The position numbers and the translations under genes are program-made. From Collinsella sp. (lineage in GTDB: Bacteria; Actinomycetota; Coriobacteriia; Coriobacteriales; Coriobacteriaceae), in the NCBI GenBank assembly GCA_019414055.1, contig DXMV01000014.1:1-64000 (forward strand): 64,000 nucleotides of DNA. Direction: 5' to 3'. The notes beneath the pieces are model-generated. The model did no database searches. It was not told where the DNA came from and saw only the letters and a program-made list of their open reading frames with translations. The first letter of the stretch is position 1; every line of letters begins with the position of its first letter. Shown piece by piece: positions 1 to 8,962 of this stretch.

Positions 1-192
1 GCACATTAAGTGCTTTCCTTTGCGTGCGGAACTCGCGACAAACTTAACCCCCGCCCCCAGCCCCGGAGACCCTCCCTGCCGTCACATTATTCAACCAGTT
101 TTGCGGGCGTGCGCCGCTGCACGGCTAGCCCGCGTGCTTCCCGGCGGGGTTGGTCTGATTGTTCTGGTTGGACTTCTGACTTTGGCTCAAAG

Positions 193-227
193 AAAAACGG
201 GAGATGCGTTGTGCATCCCCCGTTTTT
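193..227. terminator. Bidirectional Rho-independent terminator
   Basis: Stem of five A plus CGGG (193-201) pairs with CCCG plus five T (219-227), with an inner GATGC/GCATC stem. It has A/T tracts on both sides, so it can end the phosphodiesterase transcript and any transcript coming from the left. In 1-192 I see no gene I can support. A stop codon at 7-9 could end a gene cut by the window edge, and another frame is open from the window start but runs through the terminator. Confidence 0.8.
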
Positions 228-234
228 GTTGCGG

Positions 235-702
235 TTAGTCCAAGTCAATAAACTTAGTGGTCAGTATCTTGCCGTCTTTGACGAGCATTCTGGCCATGGT
301 GGGGCCTCGGCTGCCTCTGGGGTAGCTGGCGCTGCCCGGGTTGAGGACTAGGCAGCGGCCCACCTGGGCTTCTTTGGTTACGTGGGTGTGGCCGTTGATG
401 GCTACGTCTACGGATCCCACCGGAAGGTCTTCGCGGTAGTGGGCTACGGCAAATTTGAGGCCTTCGTAGGTAAAGAGCGCAAGACGGTCTACATCGGGGC
501 CGTAGTCGCGGTAGTAATCGTTGTTGCCCAATACGGCCCGTACAGGGGCGATGGTGCACAGGTGCTCGTAGTCCATCTCTGACGTGAGGTCGCCGGCGTG
601 GATGATCAGGTCTGCGCCCTCAAGCTCATCCAAGAGCGCAGGCGATAAATAGCCGTGGGTGTCCGAGATGATGTCGATACGCTTGGCGCTTGCACTGTTC
701 AT
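235..702 (-). CDS. YfcE/MJ0936-type metallophosphodiesterase
   Basis: A 155-residue calcineurin-like phosphoesterase. The metal-binding motifs of the family are visible in order: D14-x-H16 in SDTHG, G37-D38 in HAGD, N60-N61-D62 in GNND, H88 in AHYRE, and G104-H105-T106-H107 in NGHTH, followed by the NPGS turn at 121-124. These sites bind two metal ions and hydrolyse phosphodiesters; the natural substrate of this subgroup is usually unknown. The usual HGH motif is AHYR here. The protein is cytoplasmic, with no signal peptide. The ATG at 702 has a GAAGGG ribosome site about 7 nt upstream. It is a separate unit, insulated from the upstream regulator by a terminator. Confidence 0.9.
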   Translation of the reverse strand: MNSASAKRIDIISDTHGYLSPALLDELEGADLIIHAGDLTSEMDYEHLCTIAPVRAVLGNNDYYRDYGPDVDRLALFTYEGLKFAVAHYREDLPVGSVDVAINGHTHVTKEAQVGRCLVLNPGSASYPRGSRGPTMARMLVKDGKILTTKFIDLD

Positions 703-741
703 GGGATCCCTTCCGCAAAAAACGATTCGGCAGATACATAC

Positions 742-792
742 AAAAAAGGCCCCACGGCTCCGCAGACGATGGGTCTACAGGGCTGCGGGGCC
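742..792 (-). terminator. Terminator after LytTR regulator operon
   Basis: On the minus strand a GGCCCC-type stem with an imperfect extension (787-792 pairing with 748-753) is followed by six T (742-747). It lies right after the stop of the response regulator and ends the three-gene operon starting at 4115. Confidence 0.75.
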
Positions 793-798
793 AGTGCG

Positions 799-1515
799 CT
801 AGAGACTCAAGGCCTTCTTGAGCGGCACGACGCGGCGGCGCGAAACCGGCACGCGTTCGTCGACGCCCGTAATGCCCAGCTGGATGGCGCCCGAGGGCAC
901 CGTCTCGACGTCCGTAACGCACGCCAAGTTGACGATATAGCGGCGGTGAACACGGAAGAAGCCAAAGTCGCAGAGCTTGGCCTCAAACTGCGCCAGCGAG
1001 GTCGTCGACAAAAAGCGATCATCGACGGTATAGATGCAGGAGTAATCGTCCTTGGCCATGATAAAGCGGATGTCGTCCACGGGAATGAGCACCTTGCGGC
1101 CGCCCTTTTCCACCGGGATACGCTCGATGGTCACTTTGCTGTCCGTAACCGGCTTGGCGCGTTGCATGACCTTCTCGATCGCGCGATCCAAGCGAGCTTC
1201 CTCGACAGGCTTCATCAGATAATCGACGGCATCTACGTCGAACGCCTCGACGGCATGATCGCTATACGCAGTCACAAACACAATCGCCGGCGGATTCTTA
1301 AGCTTATGCAGTGCCTCGGCAAGCTGCAGACCAGAAGCACCGGGCATCGAGATATCGAGAAATACGACATCGACGCGGCTTTCCATCAACATCTCAATGG
1401 CGGAGCGGACGCTCGACGCCTCAGTGATCGTGCCGATCTTGCCCGTCTGCTCGAGCAAGAAGCGAAGTTCCGAACGGGCCGGGGCCTCATCATCCACAAT
1501 CATCGCACGCAGCAT
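799..1515 (-). CDS. LytTR-family response regulator (system 1)
   Basis: 238 residues: an N-terminal receiver with acidic pair D8-D9, phosphoacceptor D54 (in FLDISMPG) and K102 (in YLMKP), then a LytTR DNA-binding domain from about residue 130 with the typical FFRVHRRYIVN segment. It is the output of the sensor kinase encoded just upstream and probably regulates envelope, transport or glycosylation genes. The frame is open up to 1539, but the ATG at 1515 has a GAAAGG site at good spacing and begins directly with the receiver strand, so I chose it. It is the third gene of an operon with a glycosyltransferase and the kinase; the gap from the kinase stop is 72 nt. A paralogue is encoded at 6687-7421. 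Confidence 0.92.
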   Translation of the reverse strand: MLRAMIVDDEAPARSELRFLLEQTGKIGTITEASSVRSAIEMLMESRVDVVFLDISMPGASGLQLAEALHKLKNPPAIVFVTAYSDHAVEAFDVDAVDYLMKPVEEARLDRAIEKVMQRAKPVTDSKVTIERIPVEKGGRKVLIPVDDIRFIMAKDDYSCIYTVDDRFLSTTSLAQFEAKLCDFGFFRVHRRYIVNLACVTDVETVPSGAIQLGITGVDERVPVSRRRVVPLKKALSL

Positions 1516-1587
1516 AGGGATTAAACCTTTCGTCAACAAACTACGCCGGGCATCCGCCGCTTGGCGTTGAGCCCATAGCCTTTTATT

Positions 1588-2931
1588 TTACTCTTGAATG
1601 TCAAAGATGCTCTCTGACAAATCAAGGTGCAGGAGCACTTTGGTGCCCTTGCCCGGCGCCGATTCGACGCGCGTATAAGAGTGCGGTCCATAAAAGCGAT
1701 GGATGCGCTCAGAAATATTGTGCATGGCCACACCGGCACCGCCGCCTTGCGGGGAACTGGCATCGGGGCGGGCAGAGCGCTCATCAAACAGCCTGGCGGC
1801 GGTGCCCTCGTCCATGCCCACACCGTTGTCGGCTACGGCAATCAGGATTGCGTCGTCGCCGTCTTGATGAACGGTCACGTCGATCCGCAGGGCACCGTCA
1901 TCGCCCATGCCATGCCGCACGGCGTTCTCGACGATGGGCTGGATTACAAAGGCCGGGACCAACGTGTCCTCGACATCCTCGGAGACATCGAAGGTCGCCA
2001 GTACGCGGTCCTCGCCAAAGCGCGCCTTCTCAAACGTCAGGTAGCGCTTGGTCTGGGCAACCTCGCGCGAGACCGGGATAAGCGACCCCGAGTTGTCGAG
2101 CGTGGCGCGATAAAACGAGGAGAACTCGCGCAGTAGCTCGCGAGCGCGCAGCGGGTCGGTACGCGTAAACGACGCGATGGTGTTGAGCGTGTTAAACAGA
2201 AAGTGCGGATTGATCTGTGCTTGCAGGGCACGAACCTCGGCACGAGCCGTAAGCTCCTTTTGCACCTCGAGCTCGTGGATGGCGAGCTGCGTGGATAGGA
2301 TCTCGGCAAAACCCGAGGCGAGCGCATACTGGGTACGGTCGACGGCACGCGGGGTCTTGTAGTAGAACTTGAGCGTGCCGACGGTGCGGTCGCCCACCTT
2401 GATGGGCGCGATGATACCGGCGGGGACATGGTTGTGCGAACCGTCCGAACCCACCACGTCCACCACGCGGTTGAACGACTGGACGATACCGTGCTCAATG
2501 ACATAGCGTGTGGCAAGCGTGTGAATGGGCGAATCGGGCAGCAGCTTTTCCTCGAACTCGCCCGCGCAGGCCAGCACGTTGCCCTCATCGGTGATGGCAA
2601 CGGTCATGGCACGTGTCTCGGGCAGGATACGCCGGCACACCAAAAGCGCCGATTCCTGCGTCAGACCGCCCTTAATGTCCTCGAGCATGGCCGAGGCAAC
2701 CGAGAGCGTCTCCTCGGTGTACTGGGAGCGTACCGAATCGGGATTGAGCGTCAAAAAGATAAAGATGCACAGGAAGATGCACAGCAACGCACAGGCAATC
2801 ACCGTGGCAATCGGCTCAATGCCAGTCGCCAGGGCAAAGATAAAGTACGCCAACACGCAAACGGCGCAGACAACGGCGATGATGCGAAAGATTGAAATTG
2901 AATTATCGCGCTGGGCGCGGCGGTCGATCAT
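1588..2931 (-). CDS. LytS-type sensor histidine kinase (system 1)
   Basis: 447 residues. Two adjacent N-terminal membrane segments (about 14-34 and 39-60) are followed by a GAF-like sensory region (about 75-205). Then comes the His_kinase domain with the phosphorylated His in QINPHFLFNTLN, and a HATPase with the N-box (QPIVENAVRHG) and the G-box (VADNGVGM). Family members autophosphorylate and pass the phosphate to a LytTR regulator, here the next gene. Its ATG overlaps the stop of the glycosyltransferase gene by 4 bp (ATGA), so the two are translationally coupled. The short loop between the membrane segments argues against an extracellular sensor domain; the signal is more likely intramembrane or cytoplasmic. 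Confidence 0.92.
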   Translation of the reverse strand: MIDRRAQRDNSISIFRIIAVVCAVCVLAYFIFALATGIEPIATVIACALLCIFLCIFIFLTLNPDSVRSQYTEETLSVASAMLEDIKGGLTQESALLVCRRILPETRAMTVAITDEGNVLACAGEFEEKLLPDSPIHTLATRYVIEHGIVQSFNRVVDVVGSDGSHNHVPAGIIAPIKVGDRTVGTLKFYYKTPRAVDRTQYALASGFAEILSTQLAIHELEVQKELTARAEVRALQAQINPHFLFNTLNTIASFTRTDPLRARELLREFSSFYRATLDNSGSLIPVSREVAQTKRYLTFEKARFGEDRVLATFDVSEDVEDTLVPAFVIQPIVENAVRHGMGDDGALRIDVTVHQDGDDAILIAVADNGVGMDEGTAARLFDERSARPDASSPQGGGAGVAMHNISERIHRFYGPHSYTRVESAPGKGTKVLLHLDLSESIFDIQE

Positions 2932-4115
2932 TCAGCCCCCTCCAGGATGCTAATCAGTTGTGCGTCGCGCCAAAGTTCGTCCATAATCTTGGGCCAGAAA
3001 CTCTGAAAACGCAGGTAGCTTGCGGCGTTTTGGCGGGCATAGGTCTTGGCCTCGTCAATACCGTGACGCCAGATGCGCAGATACCCCTCGTGCTCGCGGG
3101 TAAACATGCTGCGAACCATGGCGGTCTTGCGCACGCGGTCGTCGAGCTCACGCGAGATCCACGGACCCGGATAGGGCATGAGTGATGCGGCCGTAACCGG
3201 AATGAGCTCCTTTTGGTGCGCAGCGAACGTCAGCTTGGCCCGCTCGTAGTACCAACGGTACACGTCCTGCATAAAGCGCGGCGAGCGCCTCTCGGACTCG
3301 GGCGGCAGGTGGCGCACGGTCCACTCGTTATCGAACCACACGTCATAGCCGAACATGCGCATGTTAAACAGGTAGTCCAGATCCTCGCCGCGGGTGATAA
3401 ACGGGTCGAAGGCCACACGCGTAAAGGCGCGGGCGTGCAGGGCCATCAGGCCGCCGCATACGTAATTGGAGCGCGAGATGCGGGTGCCCGAGAGCGCCTT
3501 TTTCATCCAGCGATTGAACTCGATACGCTTGGTCCACCAGCGATGGCAAATGCCCACTTTGTCCGTGGGAGCCAGCGGCGACCCGTCGCGATCATAAAAG
3601 TATCCGCTCTTGACTAAAATCGGCAGGCCCTGACGCGTCTGCTGGCCCAGCGCATAGGTCGCACGCTTCATAAAGTCGGCATCGATGACGGTCTCGTCGT
3701 CATCCAAAAACACAACCGCGTCGTGCCCCAGCACCGCCGCGCAGGCAAGACCCATGTTGCGGATGGCGCCGTAGCCGCGCAGGCTCACGCACTCGCCCGA
3801 GCCTTTGGGCGCAATCTGTGCCACGCGGTCGGCAACACGCGAAGCCTGAGTATTGGTAACGACGGTGACCTTAAGTGTGGGATGCGCATTAACGATTTCG
3901 TGCACGCGATGGGATACGTCGGCCGTGGCAGAAACCGGACAGACCACCAAGAGAATGATGCGCGGAATGTCGCGCACCTGTTCGAGTGAAGTCAGGCAGC
4001 GATCGAGTTCCGGGTTGGCGGCATTGAGCGACGTCGAGTGATCGTAGGTGCCGGGAGCGTTTGCTTGGGTATCATCGCCCGCCCAATATGTTGGGATCAC
4101 AACCGTGGCGTTCAT
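2928..4115 (-). CDS. Family 2 glycosyltransferase
   Basis: 395 residues, a GT-A fold glycosyltransferase. It starts with the nucleotide-sugar strand ATVVIPTYW, has a DDDE acidic metal-binding motif in FLDDDETVID, and a later GEDLDY acidic motif that fits the catalytic base region. No membrane segment is seen. The frame is open to 4160, but the ATG at 4115 has a strong GGAGGG site and starts at the conserved strand. It is the first gene of an operon with a LytS/LytTR system, an unusual pairing that suggests the system controls glycosylation of an envelope polymer. The donor and acceptor sugars cannot be told from the sequence. Confidence 0.82.
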   Translation of the reverse strand: MNATVVIPTYWAGDDTQANAPGTYDHSTSLNAANPELDRCLTSLEQVRDIPRIILLVVCPVSATADVSHRVHEIVNAHPTLKVTVVTNTQASRVADRVAQIAPKGSGECVSLRGYGAIRNMGLACAAVLGHDAVVFLDDDETVIDADFMKRATYALGQQTRQGLPILVKSGYFYDRDGSPLAPTDKVGICHRWWTKRIEFNRWMKKALSGTRISRSNYVCGGLMALHARAFTRVAFDPFITRGEDLDYLFNMRMFGYDVWFDNEWTVRHLPPESERRSPRFMQDVYRWYYERAKLTFAAHQKELIPVTAASLMPYPGPWISRELDDRVRKTAMVRSMFTREHEGYLRIWRHGIDEAKTYARQNAASYLRFQSFWPKIMDELWRDAQLISILEGAE

Positions 4116-4136
4116 ACCTTTACCCTCCTTGCAACA

Positions 4137-4173
4137 CAAAAACGGGGCGCCGCCAAACACAGGCGACGCCCCG
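4137..4173 (-). terminator. Terminator after UMF1-family transporter gene
   Basis: GGGGCG-CGCC / GGCG-CGCCCC stem (4144-4154 with 4162-4172), followed on the minus strand by five T. It separates the transporter transcript from the glycosyltransferase operon. The 124 nt between it and the transporter stop hold no gene. Confidence 0.85.
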
Positions 4174-4297
4174 CGACCTAGCTGATTCCATCATACCCAC
4201 TTGGGCTAAACATTGCTCGGAAGTCAGAATGATTTATGCGGCTACTTCCAAAAGAGCACTGCAGATAGGCACAATTGCTGTACTGAGCCCGGTTGCC

Positions 4298-5548
4298 TTA
4301 CGCCGCCGCCTGAGCCATGCGGGACAGACGGACCAGCAGCACAAAGCCAACAACCAGCAGAACGCCAATAGAAAGGACACCCAGCGACGGGTTGCCGGTC
4401 AGCGAGGTGACAACCGACACCAGAAAGGTGCCCATGACGCTTGCATAACGACCAAAGATATCGAAGAAGCCGTAGTACTCGTTGGACTTTTCCTTGGGGA
4501 TGATGCGGCCAAAATAGCTACGGCTGAGCGCCTGCACGCCGCCCTGGAACAGGCCGACCATAATGGCAAGCACCCAGAACTCAAAGGCGGTCTTTAGGAA
4601 GAACGCGGCGAACAGCACAATGCCCATGTAGGCGGCGACCGCCACCAGGATCATGTTGAGCGTGCCAACGCGTCCGGCGAGCTTGCCGTAAATGATGGCG
4701 GACGGAAAGGCCACAAACTGCGTGACGAGCAGCGCCAGCACCAGCTGGGTCGAATCGATGCCCAAAGCCGAGCCGTAGCTGGTGGCCATGGAAATGACCG
4801 TGTGCACACCGTCGATGTAGAAGAAGAACGCGATCATGTAGACCAGCACAGTCTTGTTGTGGGCGATTTCGCGCATGGTGTGTCCGACCTCGGAGAACAC
4901 GCCGCCCACGATGTGGCCGATGGTGTCCTGGGGACCGCGCTCGCGACCGTACTTTTGCTTATAGGTGCGAATGAGCGGCAGGGTAAAGATAAGCCACCAG
5001 GCACCAGTGATGACAAACGACAGACGCGTTGCCAGCATGGTGGGGACACCGAGAGCGGGGCCACCCATGATAAGCGCCAGGCAGATGATGAACGGCACGG
5101 TGGAGCCGATGTAGCCCCAGGCATAGCCCGAGCTGGACACGGCGTCCATGCGCTCGTCGGTGGTAATGTCGGGCAGCATGGCATCGTAGAACGTCATAGA
5201 AGAGTTAAGGCCGATGGTGCACAGCACGTACACGGTCAAAAATGCCATGGCGGACATGGGGATAGCCTGCGCCAGGCAAAGGACCAGGCCCGTGAGGAAG
5301 AAGCCCAGGAAAAACTTGATCTTGTTGCCGGCGTAATCGGCAAGCGCGCCCAGAATGGGCATGAGCATGGCAATGACCAGCGAGGCAATCGTCTGCGCGT
5401 TGCCCCAAGCGACCACCAGGTCTGCCGAGGAAGCACCGGTATTGATGGCGTTAAAGTAGATGGGCACCACCGAGGTATTGAGCAGCACGAGGGCCGAGTT
5501 GCCCACATCGTACATAACCCAGTTACGCTCGAGCTTGGTGTATTTCAT
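4298..5548 (-). CDS. MFS transporter, UMF1/Atg22-like family
   Basis: 416 residues with about 12 hydrophobic membrane segments. The start with NWVMYDVGNSA and the following NTSVVPIYF are typical of the UMF1/Atg22-like branch of the major facilitator superfamily, in which yeast Atg22 exports amino acids from the vacuole; bacterial substrates are mostly unknown. The ATG at 5548 has an AAGGGG site 9 nt upstream. It is monocistronic or at most linked to the upstream phospholipase-like gene, 101 nt away with no clear terminator in between. Confidence 0.85.
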   Translation of the reverse strand: MKYTKLERNWVMYDVGNSALVLLNTSVVPIYFNAINTGASSADLVVAWGNAQTIASLVIAMLMPILGALADYAGNKIKFFLGFFLTGLVLCLAQAIPMSAMAFLTVYVLCTIGLNSSMTFYDAMLPDITTDERMDAVSSSGYAWGYIGSTVPFIICLALIMGGPALGVPTMLATRLSFVITGAWWLIFTLPLIRTYKQKYGRERGPQDTIGHIVGGVFSEVGHTMREIAHNKTVLVYMIAFFFYIDGVHTVISMATSYGSALGIDSTQLVLALLVTQFVAFPSAIIYGKLAGRVGTLNMILVAVAAYMGIVLFAAFFLKTAFEFWVLAIMVGLFQGGVQALSRSYFGRIIPKEKSNEYYGFFDIFGRYASVMGTFLVSVVTSLTGNPSLGVLSIGVLLVVGFVLLVRLSRMAQAAA

Positions 5549-5649
5549 GGACAGGGCCCCTTCGTATTCGCCCGATATGCAGTTAGTTCATCGTACCCCA
5601 ATTGCACAGAGGCGCCGGTAAGGATTCGGCAAAGGGGTACGCACGAGCC

Positions 5650-6594
5650 CTACTCCTCGCGGTCGAACTCTTCGTCGGCGCCGAGCACGCGACCGCTGTA
5701 ATTGACGTGGTTGGTCACGGCTTCCATATCGCCGGTCTCGATAAAGCGGGCGACCGTGCACTCGTAATCGACCAGCGCGCGGTCAAAGACCTCGGGGAAA
5801 CTCTCGTTCGAGACCTCGTCAGTAAAGGGGTTCTTCCATGCCAAGTGGCCCAGGTTGCCGGTACGCTCGGGCAGCTCGGTCGTCACACGGTGCGCAAGGC
5901 CGTCGAGCAGCGAATAATCGTGCACCAAGCCCTCGAGCAGGGCAATCGCGCGCGTCTTGGCCGAACCGGCCGGCTCGATAGTGCGGTAGAGCAGCTGCAT
6001 GTCGGCTACAGCGCCGGCGTACTCCCCCGCCGGGATGTCGATACCGTACACGCGCCCGGCGACGTAGCTCATCAGCACACCGGCCACGCGATTGATGCGG
6101 TCGGTGGTGACGATCTCGCCCGCCGGCGGATAATCCTCGACCGTGGCCCCGTCACGTTTAAGCTGCAGCATCAGCACGTCCAGGTCGCTTTCGAGCACGG
6201 CGTGAACTTGACTGCCCGAAGCCTCGAGCCCGGGGTCGGACTCAACAATGCCAAACTGCTGCTCGTAGACAAAGGGGTGGGCATTGCGGTCGAGCACATA
6301 GTGCGACAGCAGGCCCAGCGCAAAGGCGCGACCCAGGTTGGCATCGCGCGGCTGCAGGTGCGACACGCCGTCGCGCAGGCACGAGAACTGGCGCGACATG
6401 CGCGAGCGGTGCATGACCTGAGCAAGCGACGTGCAGTCGGAAACGCGCGGCGTGAGCATGTGGAAGAAAAACGGGTCGGGACCTTGGTTTCCCAGGATAA
6501 AGGCGATGCGCTCCTCGTCGGACGTGATAACGCCCTGCGGAAGACGGTCGATGCTTTCCTCGCCAAACAGATGATGCGTAATGAGCGCGGGCAT
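5650..6594 (-). CDS. Zinc-dependent phospholipase C-like protein
   Basis: 314 residues. The N-terminal part carries the histidines and aspartates expected of the Zn-dependent PLC/S1-P1 nuclease-like fold: ITHHLFG at the start, LGNQGPDPFFFH near 35-45, and GLLSHYVLDRNAHPF around 95-110. These proteins are often annotated as zinc-dependent phospholipase C family. There is no signal peptide, so it is probably cytoplasmic, unlike the secreted clostridial toxins; its real substrate is unknown. The frame is open to 6624, but the ATG at 6594 has a GAAAGGA site and matches the family N-terminus. It follows the second LytTR regulator by 92 nt on the same strand. Confidence 0.8.
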   Translation of the reverse strand: MPALITHHLFGEESIDRLPQGVITSDEERIAFILGNQGPDPFFFHMLTPRVSDCTSLAQVMHRSRMSRQFSCLRDGVSHLQPRDANLGRAFALGLLSHYVLDRNAHPFVYEQQFGIVESDPGLEASGSQVHAVLESDLDVLMLQLKRDGATVEDYPPAGEIVTTDRINRVAGVLMSYVAGRVYGIDIPAGEYAGAVADMQLLYRTIEPAGSAKTRAIALLEGLVHDYSLLDGLAHRVTTELPERTGNLGHLAWKNPFTDEVSNESFPEVFDRALVDYECTVARFIETGDMEAVTNHVNYSGRVLGADEEFDREE

Positions 6595-6686
6595 AATGAT
6601 CCTTTCGATTTCATTCGATGTCACCCATTATGCCCACCGTGCGGTCATGCCAAACCTGCGGCGATAAACGATGGCATGCAGACCGC

Positions 6687-7421
6687 CTACGCAAGTCCCA
6701 AGTGCGCCTTGACCTCGGCAGCGCGACGGCGGGACACGGGCACCGTCGAGCTCACGCGGTCGAGCCTGAGCTCCATCAGGCCCGTGGAGCCGATCTCGAC
6801 ATTATGCACGTCTTCCAAATTGACCAGATAACTGCGGTGGACACGAATAAAACCCTCGGAGGCCAGACGCCGCTCGAGCGAGGAAATCGACTCATTGATC
6901 AGGTATGTTCCCTCGGCACAGACCGCATTGCAAAAATCGGCGCGCGCCTCAAAGTAGCAGACATCCGCCACGGGAATGAACACCCTTTTGCCCCCGCGAT
7001 CCACCGTCAGGCGCAAAGGCTGGCGCGGAGCATGGACGACACGGCGAGCACCCAGAGCAGTCTCGATCTTGTCGAGTGCCTTTGACAGGCGGGCATCCTC
7101 GACCGGTTTGACGACGTAATCGACGGCATCGAGGTTATAGGCATCGGCCGCATACTCGGCAAATGCCGTCACAAACACCACGACCGGCGGCGTCTTTAGG
7201 TTCTGCAGCGTCTCGGCAAGCTCAATTCCCGAGCGGCCGGGCATGGTAATGTCTAAAAACAGCACGTCGGGCTTGTTCGACAGAATCGACTCCACGGCTT
7301 CGGTGACATTGCCCGCCTCGGCAATCTGACCCACACGCGTATCCTTTTCCAACAGATAGCGTAGCTCAGCCCTAATTGGAGGCTCATCATCAACCACCAA
7401 GATGTTCCAGCCTTCGGACAT
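6687..7421 (-). CDS. LytTR-family response regulator (system 2)
   Basis: 244 residues: receiver domain with D11-D12, phosphoacceptor D57 (FLDITMPGRSG) and the conserved Lys in YVVKP, then a LytTR DNA-binding domain with FIRVHRSYLVNL. It closely resembles the regulator at 799-1515 in length, motifs and partner order, so the two systems look like an old duplication. The start at 7421 has a GAGGGG site. It lies 38 nt after its kinase and probably forms an operon with it. Confidence 0.92.
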   Translation of the reverse strand: MSEGWNILVVDDEPPIRAELRYLLEKDTRVGQIAEAGNVTEAVESILSNKPDVLFLDITMPGRSGIELAETLQNLKTPPVVVFVTAFAEYAADAYNLDAVDYVVKPVEDARLSKALDKIETALGARRVVHAPRQPLRLTVDRGGKRVFIPVADVCYFEARADFCNAVCAEGTYLINESISSLERRLASEGFIRVHRSYLVNLEDVHNVEIGSTGLMELRLDRVSSTVPVSRRRAAEVKAHLGLA

Positions 7422-7459
7422 ATGCGCTTCCCCTCTTTTTCTCTCAATCCAACCGCGTG

Positions 7460-8845
7460 CTACACCGTTAGCGGCGCCGGCTCATGCGGCTCGCCGTTCA
7501 ACTCAACGATGACCTGCGTTCCCACGCCCTCCTGGGACTTCACGCGCATGCCGGAATCTTCTCCGTAAAAGAAATGGATGCGCTGAAGCACGTTGAAGAG
7601 CGCCAAGCCGCAACCTCGCTTGACGGAGCCGTCGGCGGTAATGCTCTCGGGCTCCTCTCGGCGATGCTGCTCAAACAGATGCGCGCAGACTTCTTCGCTC
7701 ATACCGATGCCGTCGTCTTCGACGATGATCTGCAAGCCGTCATCGGTCTCAAAAGCCCTAACACGAATAGAAAGCGGCTCGGTCTCGCGCTGCGCATGCT
7801 TGATGCAGTTTTCGAGCAGCGGCTGCAAGATAAACGGCGGTACCAGGCTGTCGCGCACCTCAAAGTCGATGTCGACCGAGACGCGCAGACGGCCGTCGCC
7901 ATACCGGGCCTGCATAAGATTGATATAACGAGTGCCCTGTTCCACCTCGTGCTCGAGCGTGGTGAGCGTATCGGAGTCAGAAAGCGTCTGACGGTAATAA
8001 TTGGAAAAATCGATCAGCAACGATCGCGCCTTGTCGGGCTCGGTTCGAACGAGCGACACGATGGTGCTGATAGTGTTGAATAGAAAATGCGGGTCGACCT
8101 GCGACTGCAGGGCACGCAGCTCCACGCGGGCCGTGAGCTCGTCCTGGCGCTCGAGCTCAAAGCTGGCGAGCTGCGTGGAAATGAGATCGGCAAAGCCCGA
8201 GGCCAACGCCGTCTGGCGCATATCGATGCTGCTCAGGCGGGGGTAATACAGCTCGAGCGTGCCCACGCAATGCCCGCGCACGGTCAGCGGCGCGACAATG
8301 CCGGCGCGCAGACGGGGAAAATAGCCGCCCGTCTCATTGGAGGCGTCGCGCGAAAATACACTCTGTTCGCCGGACTCGATCACGTTGAGCGTGGTCTTGA
8401 GCACGACCGGGGTGCCGGCAGGGCACTTTGCCGAGTCCTCGCCCCAGCTTGCCAACACCTGTTTGCCATCGGTAAAGCAGATGGCAGAGGCGATGGTCTC
8501 GGACAGGATAATTTTAGAGGCGCCCAGGGCCGCTTCGGGCGTAAGGCCGCGCGACGTGTAGGCGAATATTTTTGATGCGATGGCGAGCGTACGGTCGGTT
8601 GCGCTCGATGTGAGGTCGTCGGGGACCACAAAGACATACGAGAAAAAGAAGCACAGCATGACCAGGCCGGCAATAACGACAACGCCCGGAACGGGATTGG
8701 GATTATCGGTTAAATCCCAGATAAGCAGCAGGATAAGCGCCGGAACGACAATACCGAGCAGGATGGCCTGAACCACATGCTGGGCCGTACGAAAGACCTT
8801 GGTAGAGTTGTAGCTCTTGCCCAGAATCAGCCTGTTTAAATCCAC
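7460..8845 (-). CDS. LytS-type sensor histidine kinase (system 2)
   Basis: About 461 residues: two N-terminal membrane segments, a GAF-like region, the His_kinase domain with QVDPHFLFNTIST, then a HATPase with QPLLENCIKHA and VEDDGIGM. The frame is open up to 8920, but that extension runs through a terminator hairpin and is not real. Two nearby starts compete: ATG at 8851 abuts its only GAGGGG site with no spacing, while GTG at 8845 lies 6 nt from it, so I prefer the GTG. The partner regulator follows 38 nt downstream. It sits behind an amidohydrolase and an APC permease gene, which suggests a nutrient-linked signal. Confidence 0.88.
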   Translation of the reverse strand: MDLNRLILGKSYNSTKVFRTAQHVVQAILLGIVVPALILLLIWDLTDNPNPVPGVVVIAGLVMLCFFFSYVFVVPDDLTSSATDRTLAIASKIFAYTSRGLTPEAALGASKIILSETIASAICFTDGKQVLASWGEDSAKCPAGTPVVLKTTLNVIESGEQSVFSRDASNETGGYFPRLRAGIVAPLTVRGHCVGTLELYYPRLSSIDMRQTALASGFADLISTQLASFELERQDELTARVELRALQSQVDPHFLFNTISTIVSLVRTEPDKARSLLIDFSNYYRQTLSDSDTLTTLEHEVEQGTRYINLMQARYGDGRLRVSVDIDFEVRDSLVPPFILQPLLENCIKHAQRETEPLSIRVRAFETDDGLQIIVEDDGIGMSEEVCAHLFEQHRREEPESITADGSVKRGCGLALFNVLQRIHFFYGEDSGMRVKSQEGVGTQVIVELNGEPHEPAPLTV

Positions 8846-8875
8846 CGTCATCCCCTCTTGTCCGTAGCACCCATA

Positions 8876-8904
8876 GCAATAAAGAGGGCCGCAAGCGACC
8901 CTCT
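8876..8904 (-). terminator. Terminator/attenuator between amidohydrolase and kinase
   Basis: AGAGGG-CGC / GCG-CCCTCT hairpin (8883-8904), followed on the minus strand by TTTATT. It lies between the amidohydrolase stop and the kinase start, only 30-50 nt from the latter. Partial read-through would join the kinase to the permease/amidohydrolase transcript. Confidence 0.7.
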
Positions 8905-8962
8905 CCATTGCATTATGCAATCAAAAACTGTGTTTTACATCAAGCCATCGACAAACGGTATC

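Noticed and set aside
1..238. Open frame from the window start to 238
   Set aside because: It reads through the terminator hairpin and shows no protein-like pattern; a truncated gene cannot be supported.
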